Assembly: GCF_001712795.1 (NCBI RefSeq)
Contig: NZ_KV757578.1
Location: 1-32,769 of the forward strand
Source of the DNA: Nostoc sp. KVJ20
Lineage (GTDB): Bacteria; Cyanobacteriota; Cyanobacteriia; Cyanobacteriales; Nostocaceae
Length of the DNA: 32,769 nt
Reading direction: 5' to 3'
Below the pieces are notes generated by a model. The model was not told where the DNA came from and ran no database searches. It was given only the letters and a program-made list of their open reading frames with translations. The translations under genes and the position numbers were made by a program. Of the stretch, positions 23,282 to 32,718 are shown piece by piece (within the stretch, counting starts at the first letter, position 1; every line of letters starts with the position of its first letter).

Positions 23282-24436
23282 TTACAGGGTTTTCAGTTTA
23301 AACAAATTTTCCGCATTCAGATGGTATATTTTTTTTCTATCGACATCGCTCATCGGTGTATTATCTATACCTTCAACTGCTTTGGCAGTGGATTCATACG
23401 GATAGTCAATCGCAAACAATATACGGTCGGAACCTAATACTGAAAGCGCGAACGTCAAAGCTGGAGACCAGTTTACCCCACTGGTGGCAACAACAAAGTT
23501 ATCCATGAAATATTCGCTTGGTTTTTTTTGCCGCTTTTTTGCTTGACTCGAATCATCCATTTTTGTCCAAGTTTCATTAGCAAAACGACCGTCGATGCGA
23601 GCAAGCCAAAACGGTATACCTTCGCCTAAATGCCCTAGAATAAATTTCAGTTTGGGAAAGCGATCAAATAAACCACTTAAGATTAAACGCATCGCGTGCG
23701 TGCTAGTCTCTACAGCAAAGCCCCAACCAGCACCTTCGAGACCATAAGAGAGAAAAGGTTTTATCATCTCTGGAGAAGGTGTTCTCGGATGTAAGTAAAT
23801 TGGTATATCCAATGCTTGGGCAGCTTCAAATATTACCCAATACTTTGATTGATCCAAATACTCCCCGTGAGTGTGGGAATTAATTATTGCACCTTTAAGA
23901 CCCAGATATTTTACTGCTCTTTCCAACTCGCGGGCGGCCTCATTCGGTGCTTGGGGTGCCACTGCGGCAAGTCCAGCATACCGATCTGGGTAAGCAGAGA
24001 TGAATTCAGCTAGTTGATCGTTACTCTTTTTGGCAATATCTACAGCTTTGTCGGTACTGAATACTTGAACACCTGGCGACGTGATTGACAGTATTTGCAT
24101 GTCAATTCCATATTGATCCATATCACGAATGCGGCTGGCTCCAACATCAGTGAGACGATCGCGGATCTCTTTAGTTGCAGGGCTATTCAGAAACGGTTTG
24201 TACAATTTTTGGAATCCGGGTTCTTTATCCACACTGGTAGCAAGGAGTTTGCGCCACTCATCAAATAATTCTGGCGTTGCAAAAGCCTCTTCAATCGCAA
24301 TTTTCTTGAAGACGCTCTTGCTGAACTCAGTAGTGTAGTTGGTGACTTGGGATGCATCTGTTGCCAATGGAGCCACCACCGCACCGATGGACAGATCCAT
24401 TGCTGTTTTCAAAAAAGCTCGTTTGCTAAAATCCAT
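23282..24436 (-). CDS. Amidohydrolase of the aromatic acid decarboxylase type
   Basis: A 384-residue TIM-barrel enzyme similar to gamma-resorcylate, 2,3-dihydroxybenzoate and ACMS decarboxylases. After a 40-residue leader the barrel starts IAIEEAF: Glu49 is the first metal ligand, and Ala51 replaces the His found in gamma-resorcylate decarboxylase, as in 2,3-dihydroxybenzoate decarboxylases. His216 (YLHPRTP) and Asp344 (FAIDYPYES) complete the metal site; His269 lies in ILGHLGEGIPFW. The leader SKRAFLKTAMDLSIGAVVAP resembles a Tat signal with Lys-Arg in place of Arg-Arg, so export is possible. The gene abuts the SRPBCC gene (1 bp gap). Hydrolase activity cannot be ruled out. Confidence 0.85.
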   Translation of the reverse strand: MDFSKRAFLKTAMDLSIGAVVAPLATDASQVTNYTTEFSKSVFKKIAIEEAFATPELFDEWRKLLATSVDKEPGFQKLYKPFLNSPATKEIRDRLTDVGASRIRDMDQYGIDMQILSITSPGVQVFSTDKAVDIAKKSNDQLAEFISAYPDRYAGLAAVAPQAPNEAARELERAVKYLGLKGAIINSHTHGEYLDQSKYWVIFEAAQALDIPIYLHPRTPSPEMIKPFLSYGLEGAGWGFAVETSTHAMRLILSGLFDRFPKLKFILGHLGEGIPFWLARIDGRFANETWTKMDDSSQAKKRQKKPSEYFMDNFVVATSGVNWSPALTFALSVLGSDRILFAIDYPYESTAKAVEGIDNTPMSDVDRKKIYHLNAENLFKLKTL

Positions 24437-24437
24437 A

Positions 24438-24875
24438 TTATCTGCTGAAAATTTTGCTCAAGGCATCAAAACCGACTTGAAACACCTGTTCTAGATTCTG
24501 CCGTAATTCGGTTTCTTCTTCAGGTAAACATTTAAAGTTTGCCAGCCATTCGATATAAGTGCGATCGCCATCTGTAATTGGTAACAGTCGTATAGTACAA
24601 ATGTAGTCTTCCATCGGCTTATTAGGCTCTAGCAGAAAATAGGTGCAGACATATTTTTGATCGTCAAGTCCTAGTAATTGCTCCCGCAGGCTCAGTCCAT
24701 CTTCACGATTAAAACTACGGATACAGCCTATTTTGTCGCTAGGCTCACCATTTTCTATATGGCTGTCGATTACAGACGGATACCAATTAGGTAGACCATT
24801 AAAGTCCCGGATTTTCGCCCATACTTGTTCAACTGATGCGTTGATTACAGAACTGGTTGTAACGTTTACTAGCAT
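24438..24875 (-). CDS. SRPBCC (START/polyketide cyclase-like) protein
   Basis: A 145-residue protein with the SRPBCC ligand-binding fold: TTSSVINASVEQVWAKIRDFNGLPNWYPSV at the start, the central GCIRSF…LREQLLGLDD turn, and a long C-terminal helix (LRQNLEQVFQVGFDALSKIF). Members bind hydrophobic ligands or act as cyclases or hydrolases of aromatic intermediates; none of the residues here fixes the reaction. It sits directly before the amidohydrolase gene, which points to the same small molecule. Confidence 0.85.
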   Translation of the reverse strand: MLVNVTTSSVINASVEQVWAKIRDFNGLPNWYPSVIDSHIENGEPSDKIGCIRSFNREDGLSLREQLLGLDDQKYVCTYFLLEPNKPMEDYICTIRLLPITDGDRTYIEWLANFKCLPEEETELRQNLEQVFQVGFDALSKIFSR

Positions 24876-24932
24876 TTCATTCCTAGACTAACTCTGCTTA
24901 AGATGAGTTTAATTGAGGGTAGATTATTGCTG

Positions 24933-25454
24933 CTAAAGGCTGGCATCAAAGCTTTTTAAGAAATTAGGTAGCCAACTGATTTCTTTAACATTAGAAAATG
25001 TGACTAGCCCTACACCTGCGATCAAGAAGATGATACCGGCAACTTTTTGGAGCGAAATCGGGTCTTTAGGAGACTCTAAGATACCTAGATGGCTAACCAC
25101 CGCTGCCATCACTACCTGACCCAACACAAACAAAACAAAGAAAGTACTAGCTCCCAAACGGGGAATCAAAGTGGTGGTTCCGAAGACTAACAAAGCACTA
25201 AAGACACCACTGAGATATAGATGTATGGGAACATTTTTGAATTTTGAAGCGATCGCTAACCCATCTATATTTGATGTAAAAAGCAAGGTTATTGACAAAG
25301 CTATAAAGGTGGTAGCCAGACCCATGAAAAAGAAAGCTATATTGGCTAGAATTGGCGAACCTACATACCGAGCCACAGAGCTATTCATTGGCAGATAGAT
25401 GGGGGTAATGGCTCCCATCAAGAAGGCACCTAATATAAATACTATAAATTGCAT
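24933..25454 (-). CDS. YdcZ (DUF606)-type DMT membrane protein
   Basis: A 173-residue membrane protein with five hydrophobic helices (approximately 3-21, 33-59, 78-100, 103-123 and 133-153). Sequence features PIYLPMNSSVARYVGSPILAN and GLVTFSNVKE fit the DMT/YdcZ family, whose members are probable small-molecule exporters or importers. In this operon a transporter for the substrate or product is a natural expectation but is inference. It lies 57 bp downstream of the SRPBCC gene boundary and 55 bp after the ADH stop. Confidence 0.8.
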   Translation of the reverse strand: MQFIVFILGAFLMGAITPIYLPMNSSVARYVGSPILANIAFFFMGLATTFIALSITLLFTSNIDGLAIASKFKNVPIHLYLSGVFSALLVFGTTTLIPRLGASTFFVLFVLGQVVMAAVVSHLGILESPKDPISLQKVAGIIFLIAGVGLVTFSNVKEISWLPNFLKSFDASL

Positions 25455-25509
25455 GACTGAGATTTCCTTTTCCTTTGTATTAACTTCAAAAGCCTTAAAG
25501 GACGGCTGA

Positions 25510-26607
25510 TTATGATATTTTCAGGACTGGCTTGATCGCCTTGCCCGCTTTAGTATCCGCTACAGCTTTATTGATATCCTGGAAATCATAAACGGTAATC
25601 AAACGTTCAAAGGGAAAGCGCCCTTGCTGATTTAATTCCAGTAATGTCGGCAAAAACGTATTTGGTACAGAAGACCCCTGAATAATTCCCCGCAAATTTG
25701 CTGCACGTTTAAAAACCTGCGTTGGTGAAAACGGATATTTCTCGCCAAAGTGAGGCGCGATCACCATACCGCATTCGCCACCAGTGGCTAAACAGTCAAT
25801 GGCATCATTGAGCGCTTGTTCATTCCCGGAGGTTTCCAGGGTATAGCGAACACCATGAGGGGCAATCTCCTTGATTCGTTCGGCAACTCTCCCGTCTTTG
25901 GCATTAAATACATGGGTTGCACCCAACTCCAGCGCCAAATTTAAGCGTTCTTCCACCACATCAATAGCAATCAATGGCCACGCACCGACTAGTTTACCTG
26001 CCATAATGGCACTCAAACCGACAGCACCGGCACCAAAAACCGCCAGTCCGTCTCTGGGGCCGACTTTAAAGGTATTGAGAATAGAACCCGCACCGGTTTG
26101 AACCCCACAAGGAATGGCTGCCAACCTCTCAGCAGCGTGATTGCTGGTTACTGGGACGACATTGCGCTCTACTGTAATTGAGTGGTTAGCGAAAGAGGAC
26201 TGCTGAAAAAATGCACCGGAAATCTTCTTTCCGCCCAACTTAATCGTGTGGGAGCCATCTAAGCGAGTACCACCAAATCCCAAGGGGATGTGATGATCGC
26301 AGAAATAAGGCTGACCCTCCAAACACCCATGACAAGTACCACACCAAGGGTAAGAGATGATGACGCGATCGCCTGGTTTAACTCGGCTAACACCCGACCC
26401 CACAGCTTCCACGATCCCTGCACCTTCGTGACCTAACACAATCGGTAGTTTCATGAGATTTTGCGCCACAAAATCTGTATGACAGATGCCGCTAGCTTGA
26501 TTACGAACCAATATTTCGTTGCTGCGTAAATCATCGAGTTCAATAGTCTCGAATGTAAATTGCCCTTGGGGTTCGTGGACTACAGCAGCAGTTGTCGTTG
26601 TGGTCAT
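25510..26607 (-). CDS. Zinc-dependent NAD(P) alcohol dehydrogenase
   Basis: A 365-residue medium-chain dehydrogenase close to aryl-alcohol dehydrogenases. Catalytic zinc ligands Cys42, His60 and a Cys in AAIPCGVQTG (near 170), the GHEGAGIVEAVG signature (59-70), four structural-zinc cysteines (89, 92, 95, 103) and the NAD-binding GAGAVGLSA are all present, so the enzyme should be active. It interconverts alcohol and aldehyde, matching the aldehyde-oxidising hydroxylase upstream. AGGAGG at 26612-26617 provides a strong ribosome binding site. Confidence 0.95.
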   Translation of the reverse strand: MTTTTTAAVVHEPQGQFTFETIELDDLRSNEILVRNQASGICHTDFVAQNLMKLPIVLGHEGAGIVEAVGSGVSRVKPGDRVIISYPWCGTCHGCLEGQPYFCDHHIPLGFGGTRLDGSHTIKLGGKKISGAFFQQSSFANHSITVERNVVPVTSNHAAERLAAIPCGVQTGAGSILNTFKVGPRDGLAVFGAGAVGLSAIMAGKLVGAWPLIAIDVVEERLNLALELGATHVFNAKDGRVAERIKEIAPHGVRYTLETSGNEQALNDAIDCLATGGECGMVIAPHFGEKYPFSPTQVFKRAANLRGIIQGSSVPNTFLPTLLELNQQGRFPFERLITVYDFQDINKAVADTKAGKAIKPVLKIS

Positions 26608-26705
26608 TTTGCCTCCTGGTTAGCTGTAAAGAAAATTCGTGGGTGATACGTCTTAAATCGGTATGCTATGCAGTCACACTAATTTATCTATGCTTGCTGT
26701 AACTT

Positions 26706-28862
26706 TTATGCGCTTATGGGTAATTGCCGAATCCGTTTGCCTGTGGCTGCAAAAATCGCGTTGCATACCGCAGGTGCGATGGGAGGTGTGGAAATTTCAC
26801 CCACACCACTAGGTTTTTCTGTGTTCTGCACGATATAAACTTCGACCTTGGGCATTTCATTCATCCGCAGTACGGGATAATCGTGAAAATTACTTTGCTG
26901 TACACGACCGTCTTTAAAGGTAATCTCGCCATATAACGCGGCGGATAAGCCATAGACAATGCCCGATTCCATTTGGGCCCGCACAGTATCAGGATTGACC
27001 ACAATGCCACAATCAACAGCACAAACTACTCGGTGAATACGAGGTTGTCCGTCGGCAGTGACGGATACTTCGGCAATCTGGGCGACGGTGCTGCCAAATG
27101 ATTTATGTAGGGCTAGTCCTTGGTGTACACCGACTGGAAGCTTGCGTCCCCAACCTGCTTTTTCAGCAGCGAGTTTCAAAGTGGTTCGATGTCGTGGTTG
27201 CTCACCTAGCATGGCAAGCCGGAATTCAAGCGGATCTCGGCCGGCGGCGGTGGCCAATTCATCCAAAAAAGACTCGACAACAAAGGCAGTAAAACTGTGA
27301 CCAACTGAACGCCACCACAATACTGGCACACCATTATCAACAGGGTGATAGTCTACCAGTTGGTTGGGAATTGTATAAGGGTGATCTGCCCCTTCAATCG
27401 AAAGGTGATCGATGCCTTCATGAATCAATAATTTTTCAAATGGAGTACCCTTGCCAATTGACTCACCAATCAACCGATGAGACCATCCAGTAATGTTGCC
27501 ATCTTTATCAAGCCCGGCAGCAATTTTACTGTAATGCACTGGTCGATAATAACCGCCACGGATATCGTCTTCCCGTGTCCAGATTACTTTCACCGGCTTG
27601 CCAATGGCTTTGGATAGTTGCACGGCTTCTTTGACGTAATCACCGTGTGGATTAGAGCGTCGTCCAAAGGAACCCCCTAGTAAAGTTGTATGAATCTGAA
27701 CTTGTTCGGGCTTTAGTCCGGTAATTGCACAGGCAGCTTGTTGATCGGTTGTATGCATCTGTGTGCCTGTCCAGATATCGCAACTGTGCGATCGCACGTC
27801 AGCTACACAGTTTAATGGCTCCATCGGTGCATGGGCTAGGTAAGGTGTTTCGTAAACGGCTTGGAGCTTTTTCGCTGCTGCATCAAGTGCGGGTGTGACT
27901 TCGCCCGTTTTTCTCACCACTAGCCCTGGACTATTTGCTAGGTCAGCATATTTGCTCTGTAAACCTTCAGAGGAAAGCTCGGCATTGGGGCCTTCATCCC
28001 ATGTGATTGTGAGGGCATCACGCCCTTTTTTAGCATTCCAGAAGCTATCGGCCACAACTGCTATACCCATAGGTAGCACTACCAGATGCTTTACACCTGC
28101 AACGGCTTTGGCTGCTTCAGCGTCAAAATTCTGCAAGCGACTGCCAAAAACTGGCGGTCGCGCAATCAGAGCAATCAGCATTCCGGGAACTTGGACATCG
28201 ATCCCAAATACCGCTTTCCCCTTAACCTTGTCAGCAGTGTCCAAGCGCTTGATTGGCTTACCGATGAGTTTGAATTCACTGGGCTTTTTGAGCGTAACGT
28301 TTTCTGGCACTGGCATTTGGGCGGCGCGATCGGCTAATTCTCCAAAAGATAAGCGGCGATCGCTAGCTGGATGTAAAATATAACTTTTTTCAGCAATACA
28401 ACTCTCTGGTGATACATCCCAGGTTGTGGCAGCCGCAGCAATCAACATTTCTCGTGCTGTAGCACCAGCGAGCCGCAGTTGATCCCAAGTGGAGCTAATG
28501 CTAGTGCTAGCGCCAGTACCTTGATAATTTTTCCATACTGTATGGTCATAGTCGGGATGCACGGGGGCAGACTCAATGCGAATTTTGTCCCAATCGGCTT
28601 CGAGTTCTTCAACGAGGATCATCGGTAAAGAAGTATAAACCCCTTGCCCCATTTCAACTTTATGGACAACAATCGTCACAGTATTATCCGGCAGGATGCG
28701 GATAAAGGCGTTGGGCTTTGATAGGGGCTTGGTTGGATTAGCTGGAGAGGTTGCGGCCTGTACGCGGCTAGTCGGTGGCAGATAAAACCCAAGAAACAAA
28801 CCTGCTCCCACTGTGCCAGATGCCTTGAGAAAACTGCGCCGCGTAGTTGTATTGTTTTCCAT
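26706..28862 (-). CDS. Molybdenum hydroxylase large subunit, Tat-exported (IorB-like)
   Basis: A 718-residue molybdopterin-binding subunit of the xanthine oxidase family, nearest in layout to isoquinoline 1-oxidoreductase beta and periplasmic aldehyde oxidases. A Tat signal [10 protein letters not shown] with Arg8-Arg9 and a hydrophobic stretch ends in an AxA-like site near residue 36. The cofactor-binding body contains [26 protein letters not shown] and [20 protein letters not shown] at 686-689 carries the catalytic Glu689. The enzyme inserts an oxygen from water into an aldehyde or N-heterocycle. A perfect AAGGAGG (28871-28877) overlaps the stop of the small-subunit gene, so translation is probably coupled. 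Confidence 0.95.
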   Translation of the reverse strand: MENNTTTRRSFLKASGTVGAGLFLGFYLPPTSRVQAATSPANPTKPLSKPNAFIRILPDNTVTIVVHKVEMGQGVYTSLPMILVEELEADWDKIRIESAPVHPDYDHTVWKNYQGTGASTSISSTWDQLRLAGATAREMLIAAAATTWDVSPESCIAEKSYILHPASDRRLSFGELADRAAQMPVPENVTLKKPSEFKLIGKPIKRLDTADKVKGKAVFGIDVQVPGMLIALIARPPVFGSRLQNFDAEAAKAVAGVKHLVVLPMGIAVVADSFWNAKKGRDALTITWDEGPNAELSSEGLQSKYADLANSPGLVVRKTGEVTPALDAAAKKLQAVYETPYLAHAPMEPLNCVADVRSHSCDIWTGTQMHTTDQQAACAITGLKPEQVQIHTTLLGGSFGRRSNPHGDYVKEAVQLSKAIGKPVKVIWTREDDIRGGYYRPVHYSKIAAGLDKDGNITGWSHRLIGESIGKGTPFEKLLIHEGIDHLSIEGADHPYTIPNQLVDYHPVDNGVPVLWWRSVGHSFTAFVVESFLDELATAAGRDPLEFRLAMLGEQPRHRTTLKLAAEKAGWGRKLPVGVHQGLALHKSFGSTVAQIAEVSVTADGQPRIHRVVCAVDCGIVVNPDTVRAQMESGIVYGLSAALYGEITFKDGRVQQSNFHDYPVLRMNEMPKVEVYIVQNTEKPSGVGEISTPPIAPAVCNAIFAATGKRIRQLPISA

Positions 28863-28875
28863 TCTGACAACCTCC

Positions 28876-29346
28876 TTAACTTTGCTGGCTCAACAATTCG
28901 GAAGCTCTATGAATGGCGGCTCGTATGCTTTGATAAGTACCGCAGCGACAAATGTTACCAGACATCGCAGCATCAATATCAGCATCCGTGGGTTGTGGAT
29001 TTTCAGAAAGCAACGCCGCAGCAGAGAGCATCTGCCCAGACTGACAATATCCACATTGCGGTACATCAAGTTCTGTCCAAGCTCGTTGAACTGGGTGATC
29101 GCCGATCTCCGACAGTCCTTCTATCGTTAAGATATCTTGATTGATACTTGCCGATACTGGCGTCACACATGAACGAATCGGAATACCGTTGAGATGTACT
29201 GTACAAGCACCACATTGCGCCATCCCACACCCGAATTTAGTCCCATTTAGCCCAAGATGATCCCGAAGCATCCATAGAAGTGGAGTGTCTTCAGTGACAT
29301 TAACCTCTCTATTTTCTCCGTTCACTTTTAAATTTATAGTTGCCAT
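28876..29346 (-). CDS. Molybdenum hydroxylase small subunit with two [2Fe-2S] clusters
   Basis: A 156-residue iron-sulfur subunit. Cys40, Cys45, Cys48 and Cys60 bind the plant-ferredoxin-like cluster; Cys98, Cys101, Cys133 and Cys135 bind the second cluster next to molybdopterin (GYCQSG and NICRCGTY). No FAD subunit is encoded here, so electrons probably pass to a cytochrome or other periplasmic carrier, as in isoquinoline oxidoreductase. It has no signal of its own and would be carried out with the Tat-bearing large subunit. It is the first gene of the minus-strand run. Confidence 0.96.
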   Translation of the reverse strand: MATINLKVNGENREVNVTEDTPLLWMLRDHLGLNGTKFGCGMAQCGACTVHLNGIPIRSCVTPVSASINQDILTIEGLSEIGDHPVQRAWTELDVPQCGYCQSGQMLSAAALLSENPQPTDADIDAAMSGNICRCGTYQSIRAAIHRASELLSQQS

Positions 29347-29471
29347 ATTAATTAGTTTTTAACCTCTCTTTAACTATCTATCCTTTTATTAGGAATTATG
29401 CACTGAAAAAAAGAATTATGTTGTGGATTAACGTAAATAAAATCATTTTTGAATGGGAAATAAAACCTTGC

Positions 29472-29501
29472 TGTAGGGGCAATTAATGAATTGCTCCTAC
29501 A
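29472..29501. repeat. REP-like palindrome
   Basis: TGTAGGGGCAATT (29472-29484) pairs with AATTGCTCCTACA (29489-29501), with one G-T mismatch, around AATG. It lies in the 227-bp gap between the small-subunit gene and the next gene. The motif is of a dispersed type common in Nostocales; it could also serve as the terminator of the 29574 gene transcript. Confidence 0.75.
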
Positions 29502-29573
29502 ACCTATGTGGTTTTCAAATCATCTATTTAACTTTACCAAAACTGTGAACCATGAATATGCTTTTCCAAATTG

Positions 29574-31037
29574 TTACTTGTTAATGTGAACTTTTTGGAA
29601 AAGTGGCGTGTCACAAAACCCGATAGGACGCATTCGCAACCCAGCTTCAATCAGCGCAAACACGGTTTTTGGTGAATTTATTGCGGTTGACTCAGGATTA
29701 TCTTGAAAACGAGCGATCGCATCCGGCAGTCTGAGTTCTGGACTAAACAACATATCCAATTTGCCTATTCTATCAAATGCAGATAATGCATAAGCCGCCA
29801 CCATATAACTGGAGCCGTAAGTACTTTCGAGATAATGTTCTGAACCAAATATCTCGGCTGCACTATTCGAGAATATTGACAAAATAGACGAATGAAGAAT
29901 ATCAGAACATCCTAATTGGCAAGCCAGATGAATCAAGTAAGTGCATCGTAAATAAGCATCAACTCGGAAGCCGTCTGTTGATTGTATATATCCTTCCATA
30001 CACTGATGAAAGAATATAACTATATCAGGCACATAGACATCAAGCACTCCGAGATTATCTAATGCATAGATAAAAAATGTTATCTGCGAAGCTTGTGAAG
30101 CAGGCGAGAGCGTATGATAAAGCGATACAGCTTGTTCTACCCAGTCCCTCTTATAGGTTAGATAATCAGGACAATCCAACACGGCAATTGCATTGAGTAT
30201 GAGCGAGAGGGGGAATAGGTAGTAATCTGATCCCTCATGAACTCCATCTGAACTTCGTCTTAATGAATTAGACATCTCCGAATCAAAGATATCTAAAAGA
30301 GTCTGAAGATGATTTTGCTCTCCAGTACATACTTGATCTCTGCAACCGATGATGGCTAAGACGGAAAAAATAATCGCGGAACCTCTACCACGGTAAAAGA
30401 TATCAGAGATAGTTGTAGCCAATTGCAAAGCTTTAGCAGTATATGTATCCCCATTTTCCTGCTGTAACACTAGCAAGTTTGTAAACTCTGCCTGTCCTAC
30501 GGCCAAGAGCAGATTAGCAAATAGCTGTAATTGCTCATAACGCAGCTTATCGCTGGATAAATCTAATTTTGCTACTTGCTCTAATGCCCTTTCTAGATGC
30601 CAATGGACAAGATGTCGATAGGGTTCAAGCTGACCGACCTTCACTAAACTTTCCGTTAATAAAGCACAAGCACGTGCGTACTGCCAAGGTTCAGTCGGTA
30701 ACTGGTCGATAGCGCTTTTAAACTCGTCATGCGATCGCTCTTGAGCAAGGTAACTATTGAACGATACAGCTTCACATCTTGCCAGGATGCCATTAAGCAA
30801 ATGATGTGCAAATGTATTGTAACTAGTGTTATTTTTTCGAGATAGGGCAAGACTTATTTTGAGCAACTGATCCGATTTCTCTGGATCAAAGCCTGTTGCT
30901 TCCTGTCCGATTCCTAAGCCGTGAACGCACCAGTGCCAAGGGGTTGGAAAAACCCGTCGTTCATTTAGCAGCCCTTTGAAACACTGGCGTTGACCGATCA
31001 TCTGACTGATTTGCGGTGAAATTTTCGGGAACTGCAT
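29574..31037 (-). CDS. Unrecognised all-helical protein, partner of the kinase-like gene
   Basis: This 487-residue protein is not recognised. It appears almost wholly helical, built of repeated helical hairpins with Leu/Ala-rich faces, and recalls alpha-alpha toroid proteins (terpene-cyclase-like or lanthionine-cyclase-like shapes), but I see neither DDxxD/DxDD acid motifs nor a full set of LanC zinc ligands. The N-terminal WHWCVHGLGIG is striking, and GSSYMVAAYALSAFDRIGKLD lies near the C-terminus. There is no signal peptide. The start at 31037 overlaps the upstream kinase-like gene by 77 bases; an internal Met at 31001 would reduce this to 41. Overlap implies linked expression. Confidence 0.75.
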   Translation of the reverse strand: MQFPKISPQISQMIGQRQCFKGLLNERRVFPTPWHWCVHGLGIGQEATGFDPEKSDQLLKISLALSRKNNTSYNTFAHHLLNGILARCEAVSFNSYLAQERSHDEFKSAIDQLPTEPWQYARACALLTESLVKVGQLEPYRHLVHWHLERALEQVAKLDLSSDKLRYEQLQLFANLLLAVGQAEFTNLLVLQQENGDTYTAKALQLATTISDIFYRGRGSAIIFSVLAIIGCRDQVCTGEQNHLQTLLDIFDSEMSNSLRRSSDGVHEGSDYYLFPLSLILNAIAVLDCPDYLTYKRDWVEQAVSLYHTLSPASQASQITFFIYALDNLGVLDVYVPDIVIFFHQCMEGYIQSTDGFRVDAYLRCTYLIHLACQLGCSDILHSSILSIFSNSAAEIFGSEHYLESTYGSSYMVAAYALSAFDRIGKLDMLFSPELRLPDAIARFQDNPESTAINSPKTVFALIEAGLRMRPIGFCDTPLFQKVHINK

Positions 31038-32553
31038 AATCTAAAGGTGCTTTTACTGTTTCTAGTTCATGGTTGAAAATCTGGAAATTAGGAACCGGGA
31101 TGCCGTGGAATTCATCTATCTTTCCTTCGAGCATATCGAGAGTTAAATTAAGCCACTTGATCCCTTCAACGTAGATTGCTAATGGACGTTTTTGGTGATG
31201 TGCATTGTCGATCAAAACACCATCGTTGTTCTTGCTAAAGTGGTAGGGGGGCATTGCCGCAAAGTGGCTACCCATAAGGAAAACAAAACGTATGAGCCAG
31301 TTAGGATCGTTCTGATTTACATCTGAATCTGGATTGTCCAACTTCCAAGCAGCAGTCATCACTTCGCTGAAATGTTCTTCTATCCCACTATATGAGAGTT
31401 CGTATGGGTTTTCTTCATCAAAAGCGAGCAAAATATGGGGTATTTCTCTGTGGAGTTGGTAGGCAAGATCAAAATACTCGCCGTGAATCTTATCATAGTT
31501 GCCGAGACTATTATGCCAGGGCTTATTGTCGTACATCGGATCGTCGGCATTAGTATCAACACCGTTCTCATAAAATCCAATAGCGCGCGGATCGAGGAAA
31601 CGAATCTCTATATCTTCAGCAGTAAACGGAGGGTTTGTGACAGAGAAGTTGTCATAATGTTTCAACAATGGCTCGATATTGCCAATTTTGATATTCTCCG
31701 TATTAGTATCGCCCATAACCAGAGAGTGGAACTTCGGCTCTAAAATCGAATGGTAAATTGGATTTTCTCGAAACTCTCTGAGCAGGCGAGGCAAGTTACG
31801 CATTCTCTTGCCGTTAATCATGATGTCTTCACTTTTTAGCAGGCTGTCATTGAAAGTTTTCGGTGCTGTTTCCTGCGCGAGAGCAAGACGCTTTTCAATT
31901 TTGGTGAAATAGGATTGCTCCAAAGTAGGCTGTGACATTTTGCGCCGACGCTGACTGTGAATCTTTTCATTCAGCAGCCGGAAGATTACGCAATAGAGTG
32001 CGGCTACGATTTCCTTGGACGGATTACACCTTCTGACAAACTGGCTAACTTCAATGCCAGGAACAAAAGTCATGTCGTAAATATATTCGTAGATTGTAGA
32101 TCCATCCTCTGTTACTGTTTGTTCGCGCTCAATCACGTTCAATACTTGAGGAAAAAGAGGCTTAACTGATTCCGGCAGATTCATCAAGTATTGAGTCTGA
32201 CTCTTGGCTTTCGCACAAGGAGGCAACATTACATCGCTGCCTTCCCGTCCCCATTTTGGGGTAATCAGACGTTCACTTAACACCTTACGAACAAATTTTC
32301 CACTACCTGGCTTTTCTAAAAAAAGGGTCATAGATTCACTCCCTCCATATCCAAATCCTAAAAAAGTCTCGTCAGGATTTAAATAATTAGTCAGATCATC
32401 TGGAGTTAGATGCTTAACAAGTACATTGCAATATTCAAGGATGTCGCAATGTTGTTGATCTAAACCCAAAGTATTAGGCATAACTTCTAATTTACTAGCT
32501 TCACGATTGTGTTTCGGCTTTGTTTTTTGAAATGACTGGTCTTGGTGTTTCAT
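30961..32553 (-). CDS. APH/choline-kinase-like protein of unknown substrate
   Basis: A 530-residue protein without a name I can give. It shows the landmarks of the APH/choline-kinase fold: a glycine-rich GYGGSESMTLFLE (68-80), candidate nucleotide-binding Lys86/Lys90, a hinge-like YDMTFVPGIE (159-168), the catalytic-loop-like VMGDTNTENIKI (Asp282, Asn287), a DFG-like FLDPRAIG with Asp321, and EYFDLAYQLH (359-368), which mirrors the YDLAKLLH helix of sugar and amine kinases. The protein is longer than typical APHs, mainly after residue 380. It likely phosphorylates a small molecule or protein. It overlaps the next gene by 77 bases. The start could be Met25 instead of 32553. Confidence 0.75.
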   Translation of the reverse strand: MKHQDQSFQKTKPKHNREASKLEVMPNTLGLDQQHCDILEYCNVLVKHLTPDDLTNYLNPDETFLGFGYGGSESMTLFLEKPGSGKFVRKVLSERLITPKWGREGSDVMLPPCAKAKSQTQYLMNLPESVKPLFPQVLNVIEREQTVTEDGSTIYEYIYDMTFVPGIEVSQFVRRCNPSKEIVAALYCVIFRLLNEKIHSQRRRKMSQPTLEQSYFTKIEKRLALAQETAPKTFNDSLLKSEDIMINGKRMRNLPRLLREFRENPIYHSILEPKFHSLVMGDTNTENIKIGNIEPLLKHYDNFSVTNPPFTAEDIEIRFLDPRAIGFYENGVDTNADDPMYDNKPWHNSLGNYDKIHGEYFDLAYQLHREIPHILLAFDEENPYELSYSGIEEHFSEVMTAAWKLDNPDSDVNQNDPNWLIRFVFLMGSHFAAMPPYHFSKNNDGVLIDNAHHQKRPLAIYVEGIKWLNLTLDMLEGKIDEFHGIPVPNFQIFNHELETVKAPLDYAVPENFTANQSDDRSTPVFQRAAK

Positions 32554-32718
32554 AAATCTTTATATGTTATGGATTGTAATAACTAACGTGCAATTTGACC
32601 GTCTGAAGTTAATCTTCAGGTTAGCGACCAAATATACATACAACCTACGTTTATACGATTCCTGAATTGTTTGGAAAAACCTCAAATGTTTATTGAAAAA
32701 TATTTAGGTTTTTCCCGC

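Noticed and set aside
29574..31037. LanC-like lanthionine cyclase
   Set aside because: WCVHG near the N-terminus recalls LanC motifs, but it is in the wrong part of the protein and the other zinc-binding Cys and His motifs are absent.
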